64,000 bases of DNA from Dromiciops gliroides (lineage: Eukaryota; Chordata; Mammalia; Microbiotheria; Microbiotheriidae): positions 232,534,359-232,598,358 of the forward strand of contig NC_057866.1 in the NCBI RefSeq assembly GCF_019393635.1. The letters are read 5' to 3'. Position 1 is the stretch's first letter. The number at the start of each line of letters is the position of its first letter. Under the pieces are notes generated by a model. That model worked only from the letters and a program-made list of their open reading frames with translations. It was not told where the DNA came from and made no database searches. This document shows positions 36,441-47,304 of this stretch, piece by piece. Both the position numbers and the translations under genes were made by a program.

Positions 36441-36712
36441 TTACAAATATCATTCCTTCATAATCAATTCACACCTTTTCCCTCTGGCTAAATCTGTTCC
36501 TTTCAGCTGCCTAATACTGAGAAAGTTCTTATGAGTTAGAAGTAACATCTTCCCATGTAGGAATGTAAACAGTTTATCCTTATCTCTCCTGATCTATTTT
36601 TTGTCTTTACTTTTTTATGCTTCTCTAGGGTCTTGTACTGAAAGTCAAATTTCCTATTCTGTTCAAATCTTTTCATCAGGAATGCCTGAAAGTACTCTTT
36701 TTCATTGAAGTC

Positions 36713-36970
36713 TCATTTTTCCCACTTTTTGCTGGGTAGGTGATTCTTGGTTACAATCCCATTTCCTTTACTCTCTGGAATATCATATTCTATGCCTTCC
36801 AATCCTTTAATGTAGAAGTTGCTAGACCTTGTGTTATTCTGACTATAACTCCACAGTCCTTGAATTGTTCTAGCTTCTTGGAATATTTTCTCTTTCATCT
36901 GGGAGGTATGGAATTTGGCTTTAATATTCCTGGAAGTTTTCATTTTGGGATGTCTTGCAGGAGATGATCA
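36713..36970 (-). pseudogene. HAL1 ORF1 C-terminal remnant
   Basis: A minus-strand 76-aa frame with SRNIKAKFHTSQMKEKIFQEAR and IEYDIPESKGNGIVTKNHLP-type phrases aligns with the ORF1 C-terminal region of the HAL1s at 15.6 and 53.6 kb. It lacks the N-terminal half. Confidence 0.78.
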
Positions 36971-37288
36971 ATTAATTCTTCATTTTTTCCATATAAATAT
37001 TTTATTATTTTCCAGTTACATGTAGAGATAGTTTTCAACATTTGTTTTTATAAGATTTCTAGTTTCAAATTTTCCTCCCTCCTTCCCCTCCCTTCCCCCA
37101 CCTGAAGACCCCAAGTAATCTGATATATGTTATGTATGTACAATCAAATTAAACATTCCTACATTAGTCATTTTATGAAAGAAGAGTCAGAGCAAAAAGG
37201 AAAAACCTCAAAAAAGAAAAACAACAACAACAACAACAACAATAGAAATAGTATGGTTTAATCTGCATCTAGATTCCACAGTTCTTTT

Positions 37289-37294
<6 letters not shown>

Positions 37295-37342
<48 letters not shown>
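37295..37342 (+). repeat. (TG)24 microsatellite
   Basis: 48 uninterrupted bases within the L1 3' UTR. Confidence 0.97.
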
Positions 37343-37344
<2 letters not shown>

Positions 37345-37969
37345 TTGGAGAGTATTTTCCATCATGAGTCCTTTGGAACTATGTTGGACCATTGTATTGC
37401 TGAGAAGAATCAAGTCTATCACAGTTTCTCAATACATAATGTTGTTGATGCAGTGTACCATGTTCTCCTAGTTCTGCTCATCTCACTCATCATCAGTTCA
37501 TGCTTGTTTTCCAGGTTTCCCTGAAAACCGCCTGCTCATCATTTCTTACAGCACAATAGTATTCCATTATATTCATATACCACAACTTGCCCAATTGATG
37601 GGCAAATCCCTAAATTTCCCATTCCTTGCCAACACAAAAGGAGCAGCTATAAATATTTTTGTACATGTGGGTCCTTTTCCCTTTTTTATGATCTTTTTGG
37701 GAAAAAGAGCAAATAGTGGTATTGCTGGGTCAAAGGGTATGCAAAGCTTTATAGCCCTGTCAGCATAGTTCCAAACTTCTCTCCAGAATGGTTTGGATCA
37801 GTTAATTGCTCCACAAAAAATGCATTAGTGTTCCAATTTTTCCACAAATTCTCCAACATTTATTATTTTCCTTTTCTGTCATATTAGCCAATCTGATAGG
37901 TGTCAGGTGGTACCTCAGGGTTGTTTTAATTTGTATTTTTCTAATCAATTGTGATTTAGAGCATTTTTT

Positions 37970-38109
37970 TTTTGGTGAGGCAATTGGGGTTAAATGACTT
38001 GCCCAGGGTCACACAGCTAGTAAGTGTTAAGTGTCTGAGGCCAGATTTAAACTCAGGTCCTGCTGAATCCAGGGCCAGTACTCTATCCACTGCACTACCT
38101 AGCTGCCCC
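37970..38109 (-). mobile_element. Mar1-type CORE-SINE in L1
   Basis: Antisense copy with a perfect 13-bp duplication tagagcatttttt at 37,957-37,969 and 38,110-38,122. Removing it restores the L1 phrase gatttagagcattttttcat. Confidence 0.97.
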
Positions 38110-38750
38110 TAGAGCATTTTTTCATATGGCAATAGATAGCTTTGATTTTTTTCATCAGAAAACTGTCTGTTCATATCCTTTGACCATTTCTCACCTGGGG
38201 AATGACTTGGATTCTTATAAATTTGATTTAGTTCCTGATATATTTTAGAAATGAGGCCTTTATCAGAAGTACTGGCTATAAAAATTATTTCCCAGTTTTC
38301 TGTCTCCCTTCTAATTTTGGATGTATTGCTTCTGTTTGTGCAAAAAATTTTAATTTAATGTAGTAAAAACCATCCATTGTGAATTTAATAATATTCTCTA
38401 TCTCTTGTTTGGTCATAAACTGTTCTCCTTTCCAATGATCCGAGAAGTAAATTATTACTTCCTCTCCTAATTTACCTATGGTATCAACTTTTGTATACAA
38501 ATCATGTACCCATTTTGATCTTATTTTAGTATAAGGTATAAGATGTTGGACTATGCCTAGTTTCTGCCATACTCTTTTCCAGTCTTCCCAGCAGTTTTTG
38601 TCAAATACTGAGTTCCTATCCCAGAAGATGTAGTCTTTGGGTTTATCAAACAGTAGATTACTACTACAGTCATTTACTACTGTGTCTCCTGTGCACAACC
38701 TATTCCATTGATCCTCCACTCTATTTCTTAGCCAGTACCAAGTAGATTTT

Positions 38751-38908
38751 TGTTTGTTTGTTTTTGTTTTTGCGGGGCAAAGGGAGTTAAGTGACTTGCC
38801 CAGGGTCATACAGCTAGTAAGTGTCAAGTGTCTGAGGCCGGATTTGAACTCAGGTACTCCTGAATCCAGGGCCTGTGCTTTATGCACTGCACCACCTAGC
38901 TGCCCCCA
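38751..38908 (-). mobile_element. Mar1-type CORE-SINE in L1 ORF2
   Basis: Antisense copy with TTTG-rich tail at its left. Flanks agtaccaagtagatttt (38,734-38,750) and agtaccaaatagtttt (38,909-38,924) are an imperfect duplication. Confidence 0.94.
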
Positions 38909-39231
38909 AGTACCAAATAGTTTTGATGACTGCCACTTTATAGTAGAGCTTCAGATTTGGTACAAATAGCCCACCTTCCTGGGCATTTTTTTCATTACTT
39001 CCCTTCATATTCTTGATATTTTGTTTTTCCAGATGAATTTTCTTATTATTTTTTCTAGCTCTATAAAATAATTTTTAGGTAGTCTGATTGGTATGGCACT
39101 GAATAGGTAAATTAATTTAGGTAGAATTGTCATTTTATTATATTAGCTGAGCTTATCCATGATCAATTCTTATTTTTCCAATTATTTAGATATGATTTGA
39201 TTAGTCCGAAAAGTGTTTTGTAATTGTGTTC

Positions 39232-40005
39232 TGTGACAATTGGAGTGATGCCACCTACTGGAGAGTTACTTTAGGAAAGCTGCACCATGAGGAGAAGGCA
39301 TTGGGGGCAAGCCATGTGGTTTGGAAGGTCATTTCCTTGGTGTCAGGAAATGACATTTGATGTTTCCTGTTCAGGCAAGAGGCTTGTGGGAGGAGGAAGG
39401 AAATGTTGGGTGCTTTTTCTTCCTGACCTCACTATGGCAGGTTGGATGATGGAGTCTCTTAGAAATATTTAGATTTTTACATTTCTCTCTGATCATTAAA
39501 TCCTAATGAGCTTTAATAAGTACTTAAAAGTCAAAACTCTTGCTAAAACTTCTAATTAATTAGCGACCACTCATTAGATTTTTAGACAGTATGGCTAGAT
39601 AGCAATTATTTTATTTTTGGTGAGGCAATTGGGGTTAAATGACTTGCCCATGGTCACACAGCTACTAAGTGTCAAGTGTCTGAGGCTGGATTTGAACTCA
39701 GGTCCTCCTGACTCCAGGGCAGGTGCTTTACCCACTGTGCCACCTAGCTGCCCCTGGATAACAATTCTTAAGATGTCCTGTGGGTGTAGTCATGGAATGG
39801 AAGTCTCTTCAGATGTTTGGATTCTGGTAATCAGTCAGGAAAATTTCCTACAAAATTGAGTTTAACACAACTTTAAAATAGCTTTGTCAATAGTCAAATC
39901 AAACAATGAGAGTTCTCAAAAACATGGTTAAGGGAATTCAGAATCTCAGTTGTTACACATGAAACATTTCTATACATGACCAGCAAAGTCTAGCAGCAAA
40001 AGATA
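39232..40005 (+). mobile_element. LTR-like insertion of about 780 bp in L1 ORF2
   Basis: L1 homology stops after aattgtgttc (39,222-39,231) and resumes at aattgttttc (40,006-40,015), a near-identical 10-bp repeat. The insert starts tgtgacaattggagtgatgc and holds a polyadenylation-like tttaataagtacttaaaag and a U5-like cttctaattaattagcgacc, so the left 360 bp look like an LTR ending near tttagaca. The right part is unassigned. It differs from the 4-bp-duplication LTR family. A SINE is nested at 39,608-39,756. Confidence 0.65.
39608..39756 (-). mobile_element. Mar1-type CORE-SINE, nested third level
   Basis: Antisense copy flanked by gatagcaatt (39,598-39,607) and gataacaatt (39,757-39,766). 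It lies in an insertion that itself lies in L1. Confidence 0.93.
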
Positions 40006-42299
40006 AATTGTTTTCATAGAGTTCTTGGGTTTGTCTTGGCAGGTAGACTCCCAAGTATTTTATATTGTCTACCATTCCTTTAAATGGAATATCTCTATCT
40101 CTTGCTGCTGGACTTTGTTGTTCATGTATAGAAAGGCAGATGGTTTGTGTGGATTTATTTTATATCCTGCTACTTTGCTAAAGGTGGTAATTGTTTCAAG
40201 TAATTTTTGAGTGGATTCTCTAGGAATTTCTAAGTATACCATCATATCATCTGCAAAGCATGATCGTTTTGTTACCTCCTTTCCTATTCTAATTCCTTTA
40301 ATTCCTTTTTCTTCTCTAATTGCTAAAGCTAACATTTCTAGCACAATATTAAATAATAGGGGTGATCATGGACATCCCTGTTTCACCCCTGATCTTATTG
40401 GGAAGGACTCTAACTTAATTCCATTACATCTAATGCTTGCTAATGGTTTTAGGTAGATACTGCTTATTATTTTAAAAGCTCCATCTATTCCTAAGCTCTC
40501 TAGTGTTTTTATTAAGAATGTTTATAATTTTGTCAAAAGCTTTCTCTGCACCTATTGAGATAATCATTTGATTTTATTATTTTTCTTATTGATGTGGTTG
40601 ACTATGTTTTTAACCAGCCCTGCATTCCTGATATAAATCCCACCTGGTCATAGTGTGTTAACCTGGTGATCACTTGCTGTAATCTCCTTGATAATATCTT
40701 ATTTAAGATTTTAGCATCGATATTCATTAGGGAAATTGGTCTATACATTTCTTTCTCTGTTTTCGTTCTGTCTAGTTTTGGTGTCAACACCATATGTGTG
40801 TCATAAAAGGAAATTGGTAGAACTCGTTCACCTATTTTTCCAAATAATTTGTATAATATTGGAATTAATTGTTCTTTAAATGTTTGGTAGAATTCATGTG
40901 TAAACTCATCTGGCCCTGGAGAATTTTTCTTAGGGAGTTCATTAATGGCTTCAATTTCTTTTTCTAATATGGGCTTATTTAAGGATTTTATTTCCTCTTC
41001 AGTTAAACTGGTCAGTTTGTATTTTTTAAGATATTTATCCATTTCATTTAGATTGTCAAATTTATTGGCATACAGTTGGGTAAAATAGTTCCTAATTATT
41101 ATTTTAATTTCCCCTTCATTGGAGGTAAAATCACCCCTTTCATTTTTTATACTGATAATTTGGTTTTCTTCTTTCTTTTTTTAAATCAAATTAACCAATG
41201 GCTTATGTATTTTATTTTTTTTCATAAAACTAGTACTTAGGTTGATTGATTTATTCAGTAGTTTTATTGCTTTCAATTTTATTAATTTCTCCATTAATTT
41301 TCAGGATTTCTAATTTAGTATTTAATTGGGGATTTTTAATTTGTTCTTTTACTAGCTTTTTAAGTTTCATGCCCAATTCATTAATCTCCTTTCTGTTTTT
41401 TATTAATGTAAGCATTTAGAGATATAAAATTTCCCCTAAGCACTGCTTTGACTGCCTCCCATAGATTTTGGTATGTTATCTCATTATTGTCATTGTCTTG
41501 GATGAAGTTATTGATTTTTTCTATGATGTGTTGTTTGACTCATTCATTCTTTAGAATAAGATTATTTAGTTGCCAAATAATTTTCAGTCTACCTTTCCAT
41601 GGCTCTTTATCACATGTAATTTTTATTGCATCATTGTCTGAGAAGGATGCATTTACTATTTCTGCCTTTCTACATTTGACTATTAGGTTTCTGTGCCCTA
41701 ACATGTGGTTTTGAATATGTGCCATGTACTGCTGAGAAAAAGGTATATTCCTTTCTATCCCCATTCAGTTTTCTCCAGACATCTATCATGTCTAACTTTT
41801 CTAACATTCTATTCACCTCTTTAACTTCTTTCTTATTTATTTGGTGACTAGATTTATCTAATTCTGAGAAGGGAAGATTCAGATCCCTCCTAGTATAGTT
41901 TTGCTATTTCCTCTTGTAACTCATTTAACTTCTGCTCTAAGAATTTGACTACTATACCACTTGGCACATACATGTTTAGTATTGATATTAATTATCTATA
42001 GTACCTTTTAGCAAGATGTAGTTTCCTTCCTTATCTCTTTTAATTGGATCTATTTTTTGTCTTTGCTTTGTCTGAGATAAGGATTGCTACTCCTCCTTTT
42101 TTACTTCAGCTGAGGACCTTTTACAACCTTTTACATTTACTATGTGTGTATCTCTCTGCTTCAAATGTGTTTCTTGTAAACAGCATATTTTAGGTATTTT
42201 TATCAGGAAACCTTGAAAGTCCAATATTTCATTGAATGTTTATCTTTTCCCCATGAAAGGGGATGGTCAGTTTTTCTGGGTAATATATTCTTGGCTTCG

Positions 42300-43138
42300 T
42301 TCCAAGCTCCTCTGCCTTCTGGAATATCATATTTCAAGCCTTGAGATCCTTTGATGTTGAAGCTGCCAGGTCCTGAGCAATCCTTACTGTGGCTACATGA
42401 TATTTAAACTGCTTCTTTCTGGCTGCTTAGAGCATTTTCTCCTTCACCTGATAATTCTGGAATTTGGCTACAACATTACTAGGAGTTTTCCTTTTGGGGT
42501 CTCTTTCAGGAGGTGATTGGTGGATTCTTTCAATGACAATTTTATCCTCTGATTCTATAATATCAGAGCAGTTCTCCTTGATAATTTCCTGGAATATGGT
42601 GTCTAGACTCTTTCTGATCATGGATTTCAAGCAGTCCAATAATTCTCAAATTGTCTCTCTTGGATCATTTATTTACATTTTCTTCTATTTTTTTCATTCT
42701 TTGCTTCTGTTTGCCTGATTCCTGGTGCCTCATGGAATCATTAGGTTCTAACTTTCCAATTTGAATTTTTAAGGCATTGTTTTCTTCAGTGAGATTATGC
42801 ACCTCTTTTTCCATTTTGCCAAATTAAATTTTTAAGGAATTGTTTTCTTTAGTAAATCTTTGTGTTTCCTTTCCAAGCTGCTGATTCTTTTTTCATAATT
42901 CTTTTTTGTGTTGCTTCCATTTCTCTTCCCATTTTTTCTTCTCCTCTCAATTGATTTTTAAAATCCTGTTTGAGCTCTTCCAAGAAGGTTTTTGGTCTTG
43001 AGACAAATTCATGTTCCCTTTTGTGGCTTCACATGTAGGTAATTTGAGTTTATTGTCCTCATCTGAGTTTTTGTTTATTTCTTCCCAGTCAACATAGAAG
43101 CTCTCAATGTTAAGAGCTCTTTTTTGTTTCTTACTCAT
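42300..43138 (-). pseudogene. L1 ORF1 remnant
   Basis: Begins on the minus strand at 43,138 with MSKKQKRALNIESFY, followed by an acidic N-terminus. The coiled-coil part is broken by stops. The C-terminal domain region is seen at 42,639-42,427 as ENCSDIIESEDKIVIERIHQ and SPPERDPKRKTPSNVVAKFQ. It differs from the HAL1 ORF1 N-terminus (MSRQRK), so the two elements belong to different subfamilies. Confidence 0.88.
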
Positions 43139-43139
43139 A

Positions 43140-43720
43140 TTGCAGCTTTATTTTTTTTTTTTTAAAGTTAAGGTCTGCTCTGGTGGCACTAGGGTCCTTG
43201 TTTCAAGTTTCTTGTGCAGCAGTATAGGGGCTGCATCACTGATTTTCTACACTGAGGCCTCTATGACTTGTGGATTTCTCACCACCCTGGGCTTGGTCCC
43301 TAGACTTCCTCTGGTGTGCTGGGATGGCCAGGCCTGTTCATGCCTGTCCTCTGGGTGGCCCTGTAGCTGGCAGCCTACCCTCTCAACTGGTGCTGGTGCA
43401 TCTCACCACTGGCCTGCTGTGCCACCAGTTTGCTGAGCCAGGATCAAGGGACCTCAGTTGCTTGGCTGTGGCCTAGAGCTTCCTGCTGACTTGCCCCAAC
43501 CCCCTCCATGCTGTGCTGTGCGGAGCTGCTCTGGTGTTCCCCTTTTGCTTGAGTGAGACCAATCTTTCCTGAAGTCTTCTAAATTATCTCAAGTTGGAAC
43601 ATTATGTCTCTCTGTCTTTTTGTAGGTTTTGTAATTCCAGAATCTGTGTGGAGGTTTGATTAAATGTTGTTTTTGAGGGAAACTTGGGAGAGGTCAGGCA
43701 AATTCCTGATTTCTCTTTGC
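43140..43720 (-). promoter_or_regulatory. L1 5' UTR (former internal promoter region)
   Basis: GC-richer than the rest of the element, as expected of a marsupial L1 5' UTR. It holds repeated ctggtg, ccaccag and tgctgtg phrases and ends near 43,720, just before L2-like sequence. Promoter activity is inferred only from position. Confidence 0.6.
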
Positions 43721-43734
43721 CGTCGTGGCTCTGC

Positions 43735-43955
43735 CCCAGCATCCTTCTTCTTGTTTCTCCCACATGACACTCCATTTACTCATTCTTTACCTTGTCACTG
43801 ACTGTCTCACATGCCTGGAATTCTGTCTCCAGGTTTCTCTGGCTCATCTCTGCCTCCAGGTTTCCCTGGCTTCCTTCAAGATGCAATTTAAAATCCCCCT
43901 TGTACAAGAGATATTTTCCAGTCTTCCCCACTGTCAATGCTTTCTCTCTGGAGTC
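43735..43955 (+). mobile_element. L2/L3-type LINE 3' part
   Basis: ctcactctttaccttg-like text, tctctggctcatctctgcct, cttccttcaagatgcaattt, aaaatcccccttgtacaaga and ttttccagtcttccccactg follow the L2/L3 3' consensus order. Confidence 0.72.
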
Positions 43956-44165
43956 TGTCTCTCTGTCACTATCTCTGTCTCTCTCTCTCTTTCTGTCTCT
44001 CTGTCTCTCTCTCATCTATCTTTCAGTCTTTCTGTCCATCCATCTGTCCATCCAACCATCTATCTATCCAGCTATCAATCTTTATCTACATGTATATGTA
44101 TACATGCTCATGTATAGGTGTAAATATATGTTTATAAACATATATATATATATATATATATGCAT
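43951..44165 (+). repeat. Compound CT/GTCT, CCAT and TA microsatellite
   Basis: tctgtctctct units pass into ccatccat and ctatctat units and end in a (TA)n run at 44,139-44,160. The overlapping 66-130 aa S/L-rich frames are artefacts. Confidence 0.93.
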
Positions 44166-44465
44166 GTAAAAGTTTTAAATGACAGAGAGGATTGTATATT
44201 TGATACTAAAGGTTATATCTAGGTCTATATCTACATATGTGCATATATATATGCATGTGTGTATGCATTGTGGCAAATGCCTCTGGTGTTTCATTCTCCC
44301 TCTTGGAAAATTGCAAACAGTCTGAATTATTTCATAGATTTCATAAGTAAGCAATTACTAAAACCTGAGTACATGACTATGTATGGCAATGTTTTTCAAA
44401 TATACAGTTTTCCTTAATCCAAAAGGCTTCTCCACGTCTGTTTTGATCATGTCCTTGGTTCACAG
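44166..44465. other. No gene seen
   Basis: AT-rich unique sequence with short TATG runs. Confidence 0.6.
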
Positions 44466-44477
44466 TTAAATTGGGAA

Positions 44478-44633
44478 TAGGTCACCTAGGTGGCATAGTG
44501 GATAAGGCACTGACCCTGGATTCAGGAAGACCTAAGTTCAAATTCAACCTCAAACACATGACCCTGGGAAAGTCACTTAACCTTCATTGCCCCGCCAAAA
44601 AAATAAAGCCAAAAACAAACAAACCCAAAACAA
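44478..44633 (+). mobile_element. Mar1-type CORE-SINE
   Basis: Plus-strand copy lacking part of the core (about 20 bp around the tagctgtgtg segment), with an A/C-rich tail. The 12-bp duplication ttaaattgggaa is at 44,466-44,477 and 44,634-44,645. Confidence 0.95.
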
Positions 44634-44645
44634 TTAAATTGGGAA

Positions 44646-45264
44646 AAATAAGTATTCTAGACTATGTTGTATCACATTGTTAAAGGATAGGCTTAGCTTC
44701 AAAGAAGGCATATTAAAGAAGCAGGAAAGACCATCTAGATCCTTTTTTGCTATTTCCTAGAGAGTCAAAAAATAACTTGTTTCTTGAATTTTGGTAGTGT
44801 TGCCTGACCTGCCTACCCATACCTACACAGGCGAGAGAAGTAGTTTCCAAAACAGTGAGGTAGGGGAAAGAACGGTGTTTCTGAGGATACCTTCAGCATC
44901 ATTTTTTAAAGGTAGCTATATAGAGCAACAGGGCAAAAAACTCTAAGCCGAAGGAGAATGAACAATAGGCCCTGAGGTCTGATGACTGAGACAGGTTGCT
45001 ATTCTATTTATCCATCGACCCTATTTCCTCTTTCCTTTATATAATCCTCCAATCTCACTGAAAATCACTGGAATAAACAGTTTCATTTCTTTTCTGGGTT
45101 TTATGGACACATCAGCCCTAAATGGAGGAGAGAACTTCAAAACTCTCTTTGAGCAACTTAATCAAGAGATTGTTGGGAATGTTCCTAAAGCACTTCTCTT
45201 ATTAAACAATCACTACCACCAAATTGTCCAGATAAATATTAGGCAATTCTATAAGGGACTACAA
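44646..45264. other. No gene seen
   Basis: Unique sequence without recognised features. Confidence 0.6.
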
Positions 45265-45411
45265 ACAACATAGCTACCTCAGTTTCCTCATTGGTAAAAT
45301 GGGAATAATAACAGCACCCAAATCATAGAAATGTTGTGAGAATAAAATGAGATAATTTCAGGCAATGTTTTGTAAAATGAAAAGTCCTTTATAAATTTTT
45401 CTTCTTCTTCT
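45265..45411 (+). mobile_element. MIR-like SINE 3' part
   Basis: tacctcagtttcctcattgg, taaaatgggaataataacag, atgttgtgagaataaaatga and ctttataaatt are the MIR 3' half. Confidence 0.78.
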
Positions 45412-45412
45412 A

Positions 45413-45451
<39 letters not shown>
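45412..45451 (+). repeat. (ATT)13 microsatellite
   Basis: About 40 bases of uninterrupted ATT units directly after the MIR-like SINE 3' end, probably grown from its tail. Confidence 0.95.
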
Positions 45452-45453
<2 letters not shown>

Positions 45454-45584
45454 AAAGTGTTATGTCCCTTCAGTAACAATAGTAAAGTAGTAGAAAAAGA
45501 AGCAGTGGTTCACAGGTTATCCTGAGAGATGCAAATAAAGACAGAAATATCTCATTAGACCCCACTGGGCAAAGAGAAACATAG

Positions 45585-45790
45585 AATCATTGGCCAAGAC
45601 CAGGAAAAGGTTTATAGGTTAAAACAAATACAACACCCCTCATTGCAGGAATAAGGAAAATGAGGAACAGGAAAGTTAAAGTTAAGTCACTTACCAGGAA
45701 CACAGTCATTAAGCATCTAAACAGAGATTCAAACTCAGGCCTTCTTTACTTCAAGTGCAATGCCTTACCCTCCACATCATGCTGCCTCTA
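45585..45790 (-). mobile_element. Antisense MIR-like SINE
   Basis: atagaatcattggccaagac, aggaaaatgaggaacaggaa, gattcaaactcaggccttct and catgctgcctct match the copy at 7205-7400 phrase by phrase. Confidence 0.68.
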
Positions 45791-45829
45791 TTGAACCACT
45801 TCATGAAATGCTTGGTCATCTTACCTAGC

Positions 45830-46315
45830 AGTGTCCATAGGAAAGACAACTACTGGGGAAATAATTTTGGCTTCTTTACCATCGAATATTGCAACAGATA
45901 ACATAGAACAGGGAAATAATTTTTTAAAAATCTATAATGCCTTTGACAAAATCTGTGTCTGTGGCCCTGTGTTATTTAATATTTTTATCAGTCACTTGGA
46001 TGAAAGCGTAGATGGCATGTTTATCAAATTTTCAAACAAAAAAGCTAGAAGGGATAGCTAAAATGGTGGATAAGAATCAGTTTCTGAAAAACCTCAGCAG
46101 GCCAGAACATTATACCATATCTAATAAGATAAAACTTAGTAGGGATAAATAGAGAGTCCAACATTTGGATTTTTTAAAATATCTTTGGCAGCACTTTATC
46201 TGGAAAAAAAACCTGGGGATTTTAAGACTGCAAACTCATTGTATCTATGATAGGAGACAGTGGCCCCCAAAGCTAAGTGATCCTAGGTATATTAAGGAAA
46301 GCATTGCATTCTTTA
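45830..46315 (+). pseudogene. L3/CR1-clade LINE reverse-transcriptase remnant
   Basis: A 76-aa frame contains CGPVLFNIFISHLDESVDGM followed by FIKFSNKKA, the CR1/L3 RT segment just before and into the catalytic loop. The usual FADDTK is replaced by FSNKKA, so the catalytic aspartates are lost. Downstream nucleotides (agaagggatagctaaaatgg, tctaataagataaaactta, gtagggataaatagagag, aacctggggattttaag) follow L3 order. It is an old fossil and inactive. Confidence 0.8.
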
Positions 46316-46424
46316 ATGGTACATTCTTCTATTTATCAGTTCTTTCTCTGGATGCAGATAGTGTCTTTCATCATATGACTTTTATAGTTAATTTGGGTAT
46401 TTATAATTGTCAAAATGACTTAGT

Positions 46425-46574
46425 CATAGTGACAGCTGGGTGGTACATTAGATAAAGCACTGGCCCTAAAGTCAGCAGGACCTGAGTTCAAATCCAGTCT
46501 CAAACACTTGACACTTACTAGTTGTGTGACCCTGGACAAGTCATTTAACTCTCATAGCACTGCAAATTAAAATA
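46425..46574 (+). mobile_element. Mar1-type CORE-SINE
   Basis: Plus-strand copy with a perfect 13-bp duplication aaaatgacttagt at 46,412-46,424 and 46,575-46,587. Confidence 0.96.
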
Positions 46575-46939
46575 AAAATGACTTAGTTATTCATATTGAT
46601 TCTACAACATTACTTTTACTGTATACATTGTTCTCTTGATTCTGCTTACTTTATTCTTCATTATTTCATTCAAGTATTTCTATGGTTTTTCTAATATCAT
46701 TGAGCTCATCATTTCATGTAGGAGAATAAAATTCCTTCACAATCATATACCACAATTTAATCATTCCTCAATTGATGAGCATCCTTGCAATTTCAATTTC
46801 TTAATCACTACAAAGAGAATTGTTATATACATTTTAGAACATACTGGTTTTCCCCACTTTTTTCCCTAATTATCTTTGAAAATAGACAATGTAGTGGTAT
46901 AGGTAAAGGAATATAGGCAGCTTAATAACTCTTTGGACA

Positions 46940-47023
46940 TGTGAGAAAATAAATGGTTTTGGGACACCCAGAGACCCCTGCTTGAGGATATAATATTAAG
47001 ATTGATTGGATTTAAATGCCACA
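46940..47023 (+). mobile_element. 84-bp mini-LTR remnant in L1
   Basis: Starts tgtgagaaaataaatggttt, with gggacacccagagaccc, like the LTR at 26,151, and ends tgccaca, like the LTR at 23,063. It is flanked by gaca at 46,936-46,939 and 47,024-47,027. Deleting it plus one gaca restores a sensible L1 phrase (ctttggacataagtcaag). Nearly all LTR interior is missing. Confidence 0.78.
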
Positions 47024-47136
47024 GACATAAGTCAAGATTGTTCTCCAAAATGATTGGATCAGTTCACAATTCCACTAAAAATGCATATGTCCTAAGTTTT
47101 CCACATTTGTCACTTTCTCCTTCAATAATTATAGCC

Positions 47137-47304
47137 AGGGGGCAGCTAGGTGGAACAGTGAATAAAACACAGGCCCTGGATTCAGGAATACCTGAGTTCA
47201 AATCCGACCTCAGACACTTGACACTTACTAGCTGTGTGACCCTGGGCAAGTCACTTAACCCCCATTGTCCCGCAAAAAAAAATTTAAATAAATAAATAAA
47301 TAAA
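47137..47304 (+). mobile_element. Mar1-type CORE-SINE
   Basis: Plus-strand copy with an AAAT-repeat tail. The duplication tatagcc is at 47,130-47,136 and 47,305-47,311. Confidence 0.95.

Larger units (their letters stand above)
35462..36982 (-). mobile_element. HAL1, antisense, 5' truncated
   Basis: Minus-strand HAL1: poly(A) end at 35,462-35,475, a 3' UTR with the polypurine region, a captured SINE (36,309-36,440), and the C-terminal half of ORF1 ending near 36,970. A TA microsatellite has expanded within its 3' UTR. It lacks ORF2, as expected for HAL1. Confidence 0.82.
38130..42200 (-). pseudogene. L1 ORF2 (endonuclease-reverse transcriptase) remnant
   Basis: Minus-strand pieces remain readable. 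41,042-40,602 carries [39 protein letters not shown] and [14 protein letters not shown], the fingers/palm part of the RT. 40,344-40,069 carries the catalytic FADD motif ([11 protein letters not shown]). 38,750-38,285 carries VEDQWNRLCTGD, FDKNCWEDWKRVWQKLG and similar phrases of the C-terminal domain. The protein would nick target DNA and prime reverse transcription of its own RNA. Insertions at 37.97, 38.75, 39.23 and 39.6 kb and numerous stops break it. Confidence 0.93.
36983..43720 (-). mobile_element. Near full-length L1, antisense, dead and multiply interrupted
   Basis: The minus-strand order is complete: 5' UTR (43.7-43.14 kb), ORF1 (about 43.14-42.3 kb), ORF2 endonuclease (about 42.2-41.1 kb), reverse transcriptase (about 41.1-40.0 kb), C-terminal domain (about 39.2-38.1 kb) and 3' UTR with terminal A-rich end at 36,983. 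Three SINEs and one roughly 780-bp insertion split ORF2. Frameshifts and stops inactivate both frames. Confidence 0.93.

Noticed and set aside
38285-38887. 200-aa minus-strand frame as a host gene
   Set aside because: It is the C-terminal part of L1 ORF2 joined to a SINE translation at its start; the SINE boundary at 38,751 explains the chimera.
40602-41042. Active reverse transcriptase or domesticated RT gene
   Set aside because: Motifs are preserved in pieces, but stops, frameshifts and four insertions break ORF2; nothing suggests selection on a partial product.
43725-44169. 125-130 aa serine/leucine-rich frames
   Set aside because: Produced by an L2-type tail and a CT/GTCT microsatellite.
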